Source: Candidatus Woesearchaeota archaeon (GTDB lineage: Archaea; Nanobdellota; Nanobdellia; Woesearchaeales; UBA12501). Taken from it: DNA of 64,000 nucleotides. The notes below the pieces were generated by a model, which did no database searches, had not been told where the DNA came from, and worked only from the letters and a program-made list of their open reading frames with translations. The position numbers and the translations under genes were made by a program. Positions 16,153 to 24,956 of this stretch are shown here, piece after piece (the first letter of the stretch is position 1; the number at the start of each line of letters is the position of its first letter). Location: NCBI GenBank assembly GCA_030651375.1, contig JAUSFM010000016.1, positions 62,001 through 126,000 of the forward strand, read 5' to 3'.

Positions 16153-16752
16153 TTATTTTGCTTCCTTGCCGCGCTGTTTTTTTTGCGGAGCTTCTTTTGC
16201 TGCTGGCTTTATCGGGCCTTTGACGTCTTCGTCAATCCATTCAACCCGGCCCAAAAATTTCTGGCGCATCGTGAGCCCGAGTTTCGGGTTCGCGAGGTCC
16301 TTGAAGCTGACCGCGATGATGCGCGCTTTGCATTTGTCGTTCACGCGCAGCACGCGCTTCGTGTCCTTGCCCGCGAGCGTCTTGTCTTTGGCGAATGAAA
16401 CGAAATCATCCATGGTCTGGCTAATGTGAATCATGCCCTCAATGGGGCCGAGGTTGACAAACGCGCCGAAGTCGGCGATGTCGCGGATATTTCCCAGCGC
16501 GACTTCCTGCAGTTCGGGCTTGAAGGTGTAGAGTTCGAACGTGGTATTGAAATACGCGGCGCCGTCAGTTGGAATAACGGTGCCGTCTTGGATGTCATGC
16601 ACGTCGGCAACGTCGACAACAACGCCGAGCTCTTTTGAAATGAATCCGTCGTATTTTTTCTTGATGCGCTTGATGACCGCTTCTTTCGTCGGCAGATGAA
16701 AGAGTTTCGGCGGCACGCGGATGTGGTCGTTGATGGTTACTTTGTAAAACAT
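16153..16752 (-). CDS. rpoE1: DNA-directed RNA polymerase subunit E' (RPB7-like)
   Basis: Stalk subunit of the archaeal RNAP. It starts at the ATG at 16752 (MFYKVTINDHIRVPP); three upstream codons are open but unlikely to be used. Residues ~1-80 are the RNP-like tip domain and residues ~80-170 an S1 RNA-binding domain (GNIRDIADFGAFVNLGPIEG). A basic tail of ~25 residues follows. It precedes spt4, as in most archaea. Confidence 0.95.
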   Translation of the reverse strand: MFYKVTINDHIRVPPKLFHLPTKEAVIKRIKKKYDGFISKELGVVVDVADVHDIQDGTVIPTDGAAYFNTTFELYTFKPELQEVALGNIRDIADFGAFVNLGPIEGMIHISQTMDDFVSFAKDKTLAGKDTKRVLRVNDKCKARIIAVSFKDLANPKLGLTMRQKFLGRVEWIDEDVKGPIKPAAKEAPQKKQRGKEAK

Positions 16753-16798
16753 GTATAGCACCGGATTTATAATAATTTATAACATTATAACATCATAA

Positions 16799-17212
16799 TT
16801 ATAACATCATAAGGTATTTTTTTTGTCGAAGGACAATGACGCTGATGCCTGCTTTTTTCAGGCGGCTGCGCAACGCCAAATCTTGGGTTGCGACAACACA
16901 ATTGCCCTGTTTTTGAGCAACTGCAACGATGGCATCGTCGGTATGTTTAACCGCTGTTGGGAGGGTATTTATATTTTTTGCCTTTATGAGGCTCAAGGCG
17001 AGCTTTGCAGCCGACGCCTGTTTTCCCGGCCTGCCCTTGATGATTTCCAGCTCGGCGAGCGTCGGGCCAACAACAGCAAACTGGTGTTTAAGCGGGTATA
17101 TCCGCTGAATTTCGCTGAAGATGTCCACGCCAAAGGTTGCGGGAATGAGCAAAAAGTTGGTATCAAGGATGACGGTTGCGGGTGTGGTGGCCTGATGTTC
17201 CATTTCTCTCAT
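16799..17212 (-). CDS. PIN-domain nuclease (FCF1/Utp24-like)
   Basis: A PIN-fold ribonuclease of about 137 residues. The acidic active-site positions are seen in VILDTNFLL (D), LAELEII (E), and HTDDAIVAVA / VATQDLALR (D). Similar archaeal proteins are linked to rRNA processing rather than to toxin-antitoxin pairs, and no antitoxin is adjacent. A second ATG at 17203 may be the true start, because the TATA box at 17218-17225 predicts transcription beginning close to it. Confidence 0.82.
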   Translation of the reverse strand: MREMEHQATTPATVILDTNFLLIPATFGVDIFSEIQRIYPLKHQFAVVGPTLAELEIIKGRPGKQASAAKLALSLIKAKNINTLPTAVKHTDDAIVAVAQKQGNCVVATQDLALRSRLKKAGISVIVLRQKKYLMML

Positions 17213-17217
17213 TTCTC

Positions 17218-17225
17218 TTTATAAA
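17218..17225 (-). promoter_or_regulatory. TATA box of the PIN gene and rpoE1 block
   Basis: A perfect TTTATAAA lies 15-20 bases before two closely spaced ATGs, suggesting a leaderless mRNA that begins near the second ATG. Confidence 0.5.
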
Positions 17226-17237
17226 TCAATGGGGGGT

Positions 17238-18200
17238 TTAAATAGGTTTTGGTCGATAGACCAAAAACAGGGCATTAAACAGCAGCACCAGCACGAGCAC
17301 CGACGGCACCGGCGCAAGCAGGAGCAGAGCAAGCGCAGCAGCACGCGGAGGCGCAACTGTTGATGCAAGCGCGTGGCCCGCGTGAGGAACAAAAAGAAAT
17401 GCAACATATCGCAGCACCAACACTCCAGCAAAAAGCGCGAGGCACAGCACGGCAAAGGACAACGTAAAGGGGAGTGGTATCAAAAATCCTGCAAGCAAAA
17501 ATACCACGAGCGACGCTGCGTTAGTGAAATGACCCATGAATAAAGCAACCGCTGTTTTTTCTTTCAGCGACACCGTGCCAAACAGCACGCCGAATGCGGT
17601 GACCGCAAACAGGCCGCTGCCGCCGAGCTGGTGGGCAAGCACAAAGGTGAGAAGCAGTGCAGCAACAACTGCCAACGGCGACCAGAGATGCGAATGTACC
17701 GCACGCATAAACCGAAACGTGAGTAGGCACACAAACAGGGCGACACCAAGGCTTGCCACAACTTTGAGCAGTAGTGCAGGCAGGCCAAGGGGCATCAACA
17801 GTGCGACCAGCACGGCAAAAATACTTACTGCGGGCGCGGCGTCATGCGCGTGCGCAACAGCCGTGATGATGACCGCTGCAACAAGCGCCGCAGGAGTTGA
17901 TTTTCCCGTTGCAAAATAAAAAGGAATCGAGATGAGAACAACGCTGACGAACCACGGAAGAATGCCACGAACAAAACCACTCACGTGCTTTTTCAGCGAA
18001 ACCGATGAGGCGGCGCCAAAAAAAACGAGCGCAGCGAGCAGCAAAATCAGTGAGTGAAGCGACGCAGCAGGAATAGCCAATGAGGGCGAAAGAACCGCAC
18101 GAAGAATAATTCCCAGCACGACAAGGCCGAGCAAAAGAGCGGATTGTTGAGCGGATTGTTTTTTGCCGTGAAGCACTGTGGATGATGCCATTGATGCCAT
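17238..18200 (-). CDS. Multi-span membrane protein, cation/proton antiporter-like
   Basis: About 320 residues, almost entirely hydrophobic, with about ten predicted spans. The ATG at 18200 is chosen because the open frame upstream overlaps the preceding gene and reads as noise. The segment LGGSGLFAVTAFGVLFG near residue 210 resembles the CPA1 sodium/proton exchanger family, but the protein is shorter than usual and I do not see a clear ion-binding acidic pair. Treat as a probable transporter of unknown substrate. Confidence 0.6.
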   Translation of the reverse strand: MASMASSTVLHGKKQSAQQSALLLGLVVLGIILRAVLSPSLAIPAASLHSLILLLAALVFFGAASSVSLKKHVSGFVRGILPWFVSVVLISIPFYFATGKSTPAALVAAVIITAVAHAHDAAPAVSIFAVLVALLMPLGLPALLLKVVASLGVALFVCLLTFRFMRAVHSHLWSPLAVVAALLLTFVLAHQLGGSGLFAVTAFGVLFGTVSLKEKTAVALFMGHFTNAASLVVFLLAGFLIPLPFTLSFAVLCLALFAGVLVLRYVAFLFVPHAGHALASTVAPPRAAALALLLLAPVPSVLVLVLLFNALFLVYRPKPI

Positions 18201-18226
18201 ACCTGTTTTTGAGTGGGCAGGATTTA

Positions 18227-19159
18227 TTAATGTTGTTCTCGGCGCCAACCAAGCCAGCCAACAAATCCCCACACAAGAAAATATCCAATAATCACAAAGT
18301 GAAACACAAAGCCAGTGGCAATGGCAACTTCTTTTGAAAGCCCGAGCATGACAAACGCGAGCGCCCACGCAGCTTCAATCGAGCCAAAGCCAGCAATGCC
18401 CTGCACCGGCAACACCGTCGATAAAATCGGAAACAGAGAGCCAATCAGAATGTACCAGCCGCTGACTGGCAGCATGTGCCAGAAGATAAAATAAATCATC
18501 AGAAATTGGGAAATCCAGAGCACGATGCTTGACAGCGAAAGCATGATAATCTTCGAGCAGGTGTGCTCGCGGCGAAATGAGTGAACAAATGAATGGAGCA
18601 TGCGAAGAATTTGTAAACGTGAATCAGCAAACCGCCGGAGCCATGGCTCGCAGAGAATGAGAGTGATACTGCCGACAATGAGCACCCCGAGCACCACCCA
18701 TACTACTGGAATCAGATTTTTGAAAAATACTGGCAGTGTTGCACGCGCCATGAACAGCGCGACAAGAAACAGAATGATGAGCGCAATGAGGTCAAAAATT
18801 CTGGTCAGCACAAGCCCGGCGGTGCTCTGGGCTAATGGAATGTTTTTTTTCTTGACGAGATACACATAGGAGAGTTCTCCGAGTCGTGCAGGGAGCAGTG
18901 AGTTAATCATGTTGTGAATGCATACGACGAAAAACAGCACGCGTAATCCAAGCTTTTTGTCGAGGAGATAATAAAACCGAACCGCTCGAATCAGATAGCC
19001 CAATGCATACAACACAAACCCCAGCGCAACCCCGATGAGCGTGACGCGGGAGAACGCATCAGCAAGGTCACTGATGTTGATGGAGTGAAAGAGAAGCCAT
19101 ACTAACAAAACAGAGATACTGGTGAACAAGGCACCTTTGATTAATTTTGTATGGTCCAT
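18227..19159 (-). CDS. Lysylphosphatidylglycerol synthase TM-like protein (UPF0104/AglD type)
   Basis: A 310-residue membrane protein with about eight spans. The segments INSLLPARLGELSYVYLVKK near residue 90 and PVQGIAGFGSIEAAW near residue 250 are signatures of the LPG_synthase_TM family (UPF0104), often present in glycosyltransferase operons and thought to handle polyprenyl-linked sugars. It follows the GT-C gene on the same strand with a 36-base gap. Confidence 0.82.
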   Translation of the reverse strand: MDHTKLIKGALFTSISVLLVWLLFHSINISDLADAFSRVTLIGVALGFVLYALGYLIRAVRFYYLLDKKLGLRVLFFVVCIHNMINSLLPARLGELSYVYLVKKKNIPLAQSTAGLVLTRIFDLIALIILFLVALFMARATLPVFFKNLIPVVWVVLGVLIVGSITLILCEPWLRRFADSRLQILRMLHSFVHSFRREHTCSKIIMLSLSSIVLWISQFLMIYFIFWHMLPVSGWYILIGSLFPILSTVLPVQGIAGFGSIEAAWALAFVMLGLSKEVAIATGFVFHFVIIGYFLVWGFVGWLGWRREQH

Positions 19160-19195
19160 GATGAATAAAGAAGAGAGGGAGTTATTAAAGGTTGT

Positions 19196-20947
19196 TCAAC
19201 TCGCCACATTCGCGTACATCAGGCGTTGGGTGTTGCCACCGGTGAACTCATAGTCGACGAAATTCTGCTGCGAATGGGCAACTGCTTCGTTAAGCGAGCT
19301 TTCATTGAACGTGCCGCCGCGCTTGAGCAGAAGATAGACGGGCGCAATGCCGTTGCCCGTCGGCACATACGCAAATTGCGCAACATGGTAGTGCTGCTGG
19401 AGATACTCCCAGATGTCTTTTTCCTGCATATATTTCATGCCCCACTGGTACAGGAACACCCACTGGCCATTTCGCTTCTCTTCGACTTCCTTAAACTGGG
19501 TGACGTTTTTAGTCATGTAATAGCCCGTGCGGTCAGCATGCCACAGCACGCCATAGCTCTGGTGGCTGGGATGGAAAATAGTTTCATTGGGAACGGAATG
19601 CGTCCGGATGTAATCGCCAGCGAGGTCGAGACCGACAAATTGTGTGTTGAACTGACGTTCCCATGCCGGCTTTGCAGCAAAAAAGTACATAACGACAAAA
19701 GCAACCAGCAGTGCAACGCGCACTGCGGTGAGCCAGTGTGCATTCTTGACGCCCATAAAAGTGAGCAGCTTTGCAATACTCGACGCTGCAAATACCACAC
19801 CAAATGCAACGAGGACGGCAAACAAGAATACCAGTGGATATTGGTGGTAGCTGTGCCCCTTGAGCTTAAAGGACATGACGGCAAACCAGACAACAGCGCC
19901 GAGGATATACGATACGATAAATCGGCCGGCAAAACTGTCGTTGAGTTCTGCCGATATGCGCCTGCTTTTTTTTGTATACAGGAACAAGAAGAGCAGGGAA
20001 CTGAGCAGTGCAACAGCCACGCCGCCGAGCGTGTAGTTGTCCGCAGCAAACGCTTTCATCGTTGCCCAGAATTCGCTGGTAAACAGCACGCTGAAATTAA
20101 TGAGGCGAACCTGTTTGCCGACGTTAAGCGTACCGAGCTTTTCTGTGTACGAGTTGGTGTAGCCAACCCAGATAAAAAGCATGGAAAAAATGATCGCAAA
20201 AACAACCAACTGTTTCCAATATTTTTTAAATTCTTCTTTCTTCATGAGCCGGTGCCAGGGAAACACTGCCGCCATCGGAATGCCGATGAGTGCATTGGGA
20301 TATTTGCTCATGACGCCCAGCGTCACGCTGAGAGAAAACACAACAAGATTTTTCCATGATGGTTTCTCAATCCAGCAGAGGTAGTAATACACGCCAACGA
20401 GGATGAAGAAGAAGCCTGGATTGATTATATCTGCGCCGGTTCTGCCGAAAAAAACAAGGAGTGGATTCAGCGCAAGCAATGCTGCAGTTGCCAACGCGAG
20501 GTCGGTCCGGCGGAACAATTTTTGCACAATTAAAAATCCAAACACCACGGCGCCGAGCACGAAAAAGATGCTGACGAGCCGAGCCAGAGCAAGCGAGGGG
20601 CCGAAGAGCATGAACAAAAACCCAGTAACAATCGGCCCGGTCGGAAGTGTATCTCCATGCACGCCTGATGCAGGGTCGTTAATGCTGGGATAATCCCAGT
20701 GCGGCACGAACAGGCCTTCGTAAAGGAAACCATGTTTGGCAAAGTTACGCGCTTCGGTCAAGTAGTGCGTTTCTTTCCAGTTGTGATAGCCCACAACAGG
20801 ATACGAAAGATGATACACGCGAACATACAATCCAAAAAGAAGAATAATGCCGAGAATAATCCACACGCGGTTTTTTTGGATGAATGAAATGGCCTGGCGA
20901 AGGTCTGCTTCAGGTGCTGCGGATTGGGGATGTGAATCGTCAGTCAT
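19196..20947 (-). CDS. GT-C family membrane glycosyltransferase (PMT/ArnT-like)
   Basis: A 583-residue protein with a cytosolic N-tail, one span at residues ~28-48, a large first external loop carrying YHNWKETHYLTEARNF, then 10 or more spans and a soluble C-terminal domain. This layout and the acidic loop match GT39/GT83-type enzymes that use polyprenyl-phosphate sugars. No acceptor can be inferred. It heads a minus-strand unit with the flippase-like and antiporter-like genes. Confidence 0.82.
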   Translation of the reverse strand: MTDDSHPQSAAPEADLRQAISFIQKNRVWIILGIILLFGLYVRVYHLSYPVVGYHNWKETHYLTEARNFAKHGFLYEGLFVPHWDYPSINDPASGVHGDTLPTGPIVTGFLFMLFGPSLALARLVSIFFVLGAVVFGFLIVQKLFRRTDLALATAALLALNPLLVFFGRTGADIINPGFFFILVGVYYYLCWIEKPSWKNLVVFSLSVTLGVMSKYPNALIGIPMAAVFPWHRLMKKEEFKKYWKQLVVFAIIFSMLFIWVGYTNSYTEKLGTLNVGKQVRLINFSVLFTSEFWATMKAFAADNYTLGGVAVALLSSLLFLFLYTKKSRRISAELNDSFAGRFIVSYILGAVVWFAVMSFKLKGHSYHQYPLVFLFAVLVAFGVVFAASSIAKLLTFMGVKNAHWLTAVRVALLVAFVVMYFFAAKPAWERQFNTQFVGLDLAGDYIRTHSVPNETIFHPSHQSYGVLWHADRTGYYMTKNVTQFKEVEEKRNGQWVFLYQWGMKYMQEKDIWEYLQQHYHVAQFAYVPTGNGIAPVYLLLKRGGTFNESSLNEAVAHSQQNFVDYEFTGGNTQRLMYANVAS

Positions 20948-20995
20948 GCGTCACCATGATTTGTTAAAACAGTTTTAAAACAATTAAAAAAACAA

Positions 20996-22006
20996 TTAAA
21001 ACATTTTGTCAGTCCATGTTTTTGGTGTTTTGTCGTTGATAATTTCGAGGTCGATGTGGTACTTGAATTTTTTCGGGCCGCGCTGTTTAATCCACGCAAT
21101 CATTTCAGCAAGGCCCTGCTTGAGTTCGTATTTGGTCTGGTAGCCAAGCAATTTTCGCGCCTTGGCGGCACTGCAGGTTGCCAACTTGACTTCCTGCGGC
21201 CGGTCAGGAACATGCTGGATGTTGAGCTTGAAGTCAAGGAGGTCAGCAATAATCTGCGCGAGCTGGTTCACGGTAATCGGCTGCTCGTCCGGGCCAATGT
21301 TGATAACTTCGCCCACTACATTTTTTTCAAATGCCATTTTTTCAAGGCACTGGATGCAGTCCTGCACAAAGCTGAAACAGCGCATTTGTTCGCCGTCCCC
21401 GTAGATAATCGGCTGCCTGCCTTGGAGCATCATGTTAGCAAAAATAGAGGCAACATTTCGGTAGGGGTCGTCGTATTTCTGGCGCGCGCCGATGATGTTG
21501 TGCGGCACGGCAATAGTATATTCCATGCCGTGCGTTTCGGCAAGGTTGCGCAGGAGGAGTTCAGACGCATACTTGCTAATGCCGTAGGGATCCTGCGGCT
21601 TCGGCGTCATGTCCTCGGTAAACGGAATGCGGTCTTGGGTGCCGTAGCGCGCCATGCTCGAGCACATGACAAAGCGCTTGACGCCGTTGGCCACTGCAGC
21701 GCCAATCATTGAGGCGCTGCACTGGTAAATATTTTTCGTGACAAAGTACGGGCTAAACACGCTCAATCCTTCGTACGCGGTTGCGGCGCAGTGGTACACC
21801 ACGTCAACATTTTTGGTGATTTTCACCATGGAATTGAAAAAATTGCAGTCGTACTGGTAGAACTCAACTTCCGCCGGAACATTGTCCAGATACCCACCAA
21901 GCAGGTTGTCGCAGCCAATGACTTCATGGCCCTGTTTTAAGAAAGCATCAGCAAGATGGCTGCCCAAAAATCCTGCTACCCCGCTGATGAACACACGTTT
22001 TTTCAT
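20996..22006 (-). CDS. NAD-dependent nucleotide-sugar epimerase/dehydratase
   Basis: An extended short-chain dehydrogenase of about 336 residues. It has the Rossmann motif GVAGFLGSHLAD at the N-terminus, the catalytic S (CSSMARYG) and the YGISK (Y-x3-K) pair near residue 142. The profile is closest to UDP-glucose 4-epimerase or UDP-glucuronate-modifying enzymes; the exact reaction is not determinable. The ATG at 22006 (MKKRVFISG) is preferred over one three codons upstream. It diverges from the GT2 gene at 22103. Confidence 0.85.
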   Translation of the reverse strand: MKKRVFISGVAGFLGSHLADAFLKQGHEVIGCDNLLGGYLDNVPAEVEFYQYDCNFFNSMVKITKNVDVVYHCAATAYEGLSVFSPYFVTKNIYQCSASMIGAAVANGVKRFVMCSSMARYGTQDRIPFTEDMTPKPQDPYGISKYASELLLRNLAETHGMEYTIAVPHNIIGARQKYDDPYRNVASIFANMMLQGRQPIIYGDGEQMRCFSFVQDCIQCLEKMAFEKNVVGEVINIGPDEQPITVNQLAQIIADLLDFKLNIQHVPDRPQEVKLATCSAAKARKLLGYQTKYELKQGLAEMIAWIKQRGPKKFKYHIDLEIINDKTPKTWTDKMF

Positions 22007-22050
22007 GCAGTGCATCCGATTTGTAGGGGGTATAAAAAGTTTGTTTTCTC

Positions 22051-22060
22051 AATATATAAA
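22051..22060 (+). promoter_or_regulatory. TATA box of the GT2 gene
   Basis: AATATATAAA lies about 45 bases before the ATG at 22103, implying a leader of roughly 20 bases that contains a CAGGA element close to the start. Confidence 0.45.
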
Positions 22061-22102
22061 GGCACGCATAAAAATATAAATGAGCAGGCACTTGAAACAG
22101 GA

Positions 22103-22804
22103 ATGAAAACAGGAATGAACACGTTCATCGTCATCGCCGCGTACAACGAAGAAAAAAGCATTGTTCGGGTAGTTGATGGCCTAGTCAGCGAGGGCTACCA
22201 AAATGTAGTGGTGGTCGATGATGGCAGCAGCGATGCAACCAAAGAAGCAGTTGCAGAAAAAGCACAGCACACATCAAGTATTCACCTGCTCACTCACTTC
22301 ATCAACCGCGGACAAGGCGCTGCGCTAAAAACAGGAATTGATTATGCACTCGCACAGGGAGCAGACATCATCGTGACGTTCGATGCCGATGGCCAGCACA
22401 ATCCGAAAGAAATCAAGCAGCTTATTGCGCCGATAAAAAAAGGCGAAGTCGACGCTGTTCTCGGCTCCCGCTTTCTTGGGAAAAAATCAGATGTTCCACC
22501 CCTCAAGCGCGCCGTTCTCAAGGGAGGCATTCTGTTTACCTGGCTTTTTTCAGGCAAGAAACTCTCGGACACGCACAACGGCTTTCGCGCCCTCTCGAGA
22601 AAAGCAGCGCAGCAGATTCAAATTCGCCAAGACCGTATGGAGCACGCGTCAGAGATTATCGACGAGATTTGCAAAAAAAACATCCCCTTCACTGAAGTGC
22701 CGGTCACGATACAGTATTCAGAGTACGCGCGCAGAAAAGGGCAGAGCGTGTTCAACAGTTTCAAGATTGCAACAAAGCTCATTCTGCGAAGAATGATGCG
22801 ATAA
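22103..22804 (+). CDS. GT2 glycosyltransferase, dolichol-phosphate mannose synthase-like
   Basis: About 233 residues with the GT-A hallmarks VIAAYNEEKSI, VVDDGSSDAT, NRGQGAALKTGI and the DADGQ metal-binding motif. This form usually makes polyprenyl-phosphate mannose or glucose, the donor used by GT-C enzymes such as those nearby. A second ATG at 22115 is an equally possible start. A DUF2304 gene follows after 12 bases, a frequent partner of this GT2 type. Confidence 0.88.
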   Translation: MKTGMNTFIVIAAYNEEKSIVRVVDGLVSEGYQNVVVVDDGSSDATKEAVAEKAQHTSSIHLLTHFINRGQGAALKTGIDYALAQGADIIVTFDADGQHNPKEIKQLIAPIKKGEVDAVLGSRFLGKKSDVPPLKRAVLKGGILFTWLFSGKKLSDTHNGFRALSRKAAQQIQIRQDRMEHASEIIDEICKKNIPFTEVPVTIQYSEYARRKGQSVFNSFKIATKLILRRMMR

Positions 22805-22816
22805 TTCGGTGAACCT

Positions 22817-23149
22817 ATGATACTCGACCCGTTGAGCATTGCAATTTTGTTTTTCGTGCTGTTCGCCTGGAGCAGGGCTGTGCTGCGCTTCAAGGAAGGC
22901 GGCATCGGCTTCAAAGAATTTTTTGTCTGGACTAGTATCTGGGGCATGGTGGTTGCACTGATTCTCTTCCGTGACCGGCTTGGATTTTTGACGCGGTTTA
23001 CCACACTGCAACGCCCCATTGACGTTATTCTGGCAGGGAGTATTATTCTTCTGTTTTACCTGCTGTTCCGCATCTACGTCAAGATTGATACGATGGACCA
23101 GAACGTGACGAAGATAGTGCGGGAATTGACGCTGCAAAAGAAAAAGTGA
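22817..23149 (+). CDS. DUF2304 membrane protein
   Basis: A 110-residue protein with three hydrophobic spans and the motif EGGIGFKEFFVW between spans 1 and 2, characteristic of DUF2304. Such proteins accompany polyprenyl-phosphate glycosyltransferases and may anchor them to the membrane; a biochemical role is unproven. Confidence 0.82.
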   Translation: MILDPLSIAILFFVLFAWSRAVLRFKEGGIGFKEFFVWTSIWGMVVALILFRDRLGFLTRFTTLQRPIDVILAGSIILLFYLLFRIYVKIDTMDQNVTKIVRELTLQKKK

Positions 23150-23173
23150 ACAACAAGTAAAAAAGAGCAAGGA

Positions 23174-23728
23174 TTATTTCTTTTTCTTATACACTACCAC
23201 ATACGTCACAATACCTGACAGAATTAAAATGCCAACAATCGCAAAGAAACTCTGAAGCCCATGAAGCGACGCGCCAAGATACGCAAGAAGAAAGCACCTG
23301 ATGTAGGAGGTAATAAACGTAATCGGCAAAAACTTTTTTTTGTGAAATTGCATCATGCCGGCAGCGTAGCAGATGATGTCAGATGGATTATTCGGAAGCA
23401 CGCGAATCCATAAGATGGCAGTCTCGTAGTGCTGGAGCCGGTGCATGATATGCTTGACTTTTTTCTTCTCGAAAAAACGGGAAAAACGCCCATGCAGATA
23501 AAAGCCGATGTAATATGCCACCACTGAACCGATGAACAGCCCGGTACCGCCAACAAGGGTCGCCAGCAAAACACCATAGATTTTCCCTGCGCTGATGACC
23601 AGAAGCTCTGCAGGAATTGGCGGAATAATCACTTGGACAATCATCGAAAAAAAGAGAGTAATCAGCCCCAGCAGATAGTACCATGCCATGGCACAGAAAA
23701 AGAACAAGAGGTATTTAAATATGCCCAT
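23174..23728 (-). CDS. VTT/DedA-like (SNARE-associated Golgi) membrane protein
   Basis: A 184-residue protein with about five spans. The segments PPIPAELLVISAGKIYG, GGTGLFIGSVVAYYIG and RVLPNNPSDIICYAAGMM match the VTT/DedA family, whose members scramble or flip lipids such as undecaprenyl phosphate. That would suit a surface-glycan region. It converges with the DUF2304 gene. Confidence 0.83.
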   Translation of the reverse strand: MGIFKYLLFFFCAMAWYYLLGLITLFFSMIVQVIIPPIPAELLVISAGKIYGVLLATLVGGTGLFIGSVVAYYIGFYLHGRFSRFFEKKKVKHIMHRLQHYETAILWIRVLPNNPSDIICYAAGMMQFHKKKFLPITFITSYIRCFLLAYLGASLHGLQSFFAIVGILILSGIVTYVVVYKKKK

Positions 23729-23807
23729 CGGTTAAAGACGCAGAACCAACAAAGATTTATATATCTCCCGCATACGCAAAAATGAGGGGCATAGACGAGG
23801 GAACGGC

Positions 23808-24956
23808 ATGAACATTTGCATCATCACGGAGTATTTCAGCACGGCAGACGGCACTGCAACTGGTGGCGTGGAAGCGAGAGCATTTCACGTCGCGAAAGCT
23901 CTTGCAAAAAAGCATGATGTCACGGTTATTACTTCGTGGCGCGTCGGCATGCCGCGGCAGGAAACGATTCAGGAAATCGCGGTGCATCACGTCGGCCCAC
24001 ACCACCCGTATACGAACGTAGGTGCAGTCATATCACGGCTCCGCTTTGCGCAAGCAGCGTATGCTGCAGCATGTCGATTTGGAAAAGAAAAAAAGTTTGA
24101 CGTGATTGATGGATACAATTTTGTTTGTTATCTTCCAGCGTATTCCGCAGCAAAAAAAATCGGCGCAAAAAGTATTGCGACGTACCATGAAGTGTGGCTG
24201 GGTGCGTGGATAAAAAACAAAGGAATTCTCACCGGCAGTCTGGGAAGTATGTGGGAACGTGCCGTCCTGAAAAAAGCATGGGATCGGATTGTTTCAGTGA
24301 GCGCGTACACGAAAAAAAAGCTGGAACAGCACACGCAAAGCCCGATAACAATTATTCCGAATGGAGTGGTGATTAGTGCAGAAAAAACACCTGCGCCAAA
24401 ACAAAAACAGCCGACCATTTGTTTTGTCGGCCGGCTCACGCCGCAGAAGCGTGTCGATGATCTGCTTGAGGCACTCGCACTATTGAAACAACATAAAAAA
24501 CTGAAAAACGTGCGCTGCATCATCGTCGGCACCGGACCTGAAGAGGCGTCGCTGAAACAAAAAGCACGCCAGCTCGGCTTGGAAAATGTCTCATTTCGTG
24601 GTTTTGTAAAGGAGCAAAAAGAGGTGCAAAAAATAATTGGCACCAGCCACCTGCTCTGCAATCCAAGCATTCTCGAAGGGTTTGGCATGGTGCTCATTGA
24701 GGCCATGGCGCACGGCACGCCGTATGTGTGTTCAGACATTGACGTGTTCAAGGAAGTAACAAAAAATGGAAAAGGCGGCCTGCTGTTCGAGCAGAAAAAT
24801 ACGGCAGACCTTACCGAAAAAATAGCGGTTCTGCTAACTGATGAAAAAAAGTATGCGGCAAAAGTAAAAGAAGCGCGTGCACTGGCACAGGAGTATGATT
24901 GGAAACGCATCGCCGCACAGGTTGAAAAAGTCTATCAGGAAGTGGTTGGCGCATGA
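23808..24956 (+). CDS. GT4 family glycosyltransferase
   Basis: A 382-residue GT-B enzyme. The N-terminal domain holds the GGVEARAFHVAKAL acceptor-side loop, and the C-terminal domain has FVGRLTPQKRVDDLLEAL and the ILEGFGMVLIEAMAHGTP nucleotide-sugar motif with its E-x7-E. The next gene overlaps by 4 bases (ATGA), so both are made together. Donor and acceptor are unknown. Confidence 0.88.
   Translation: MNICIITEYFSTADGTATGGVEARAFHVAKALAKKHDVTVITSWRVGMPRQETIQEIAVHHVGPHHPYTNVGAVISRLRFAQAAYAAACRFGKEKKFDVIDGYNFVCYLPAYSAAKKIGAKSIATYHEVWLGAWIKNKGILTGSLGSMWERAVLKKAWDRIVSVSAYTKKKLEQHTQSPITIIPNGVVISAEKTPAPKQKQPTICFVGRLTPQKRVDDLLEALALLKQHKKLKNVRCIIVGTGPEEASLKQKARQLGLENVSFRGFVKEQKEVQKIIGTSHLLCNPSILEGFGMVLIEAMAHGTPYVCSDIDVFKEVTKNGKGGLLFEQKNTADLTEKIAVLLTDEKKYAAKVKEARALAQEYDWKRIAAQVEKVYQEVVGA

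Noticed and set aside
19226-20359. Plus-strand open frame of 377 codons opposite the GT-C gene
   Set aside because: It mirrors the coding phase of the 19196-20947 membrane protein, is low-complexity and rich in His/Lys/Asn, and has no ribosome-binding site; it is an antisense shadow.
24128-24910. Minus-strand open frame of 260 codons opposite the GT4 gene
   Set aside because: Serine/phenylalanine-rich antisense shadow of a conserved glycosyltransferase.
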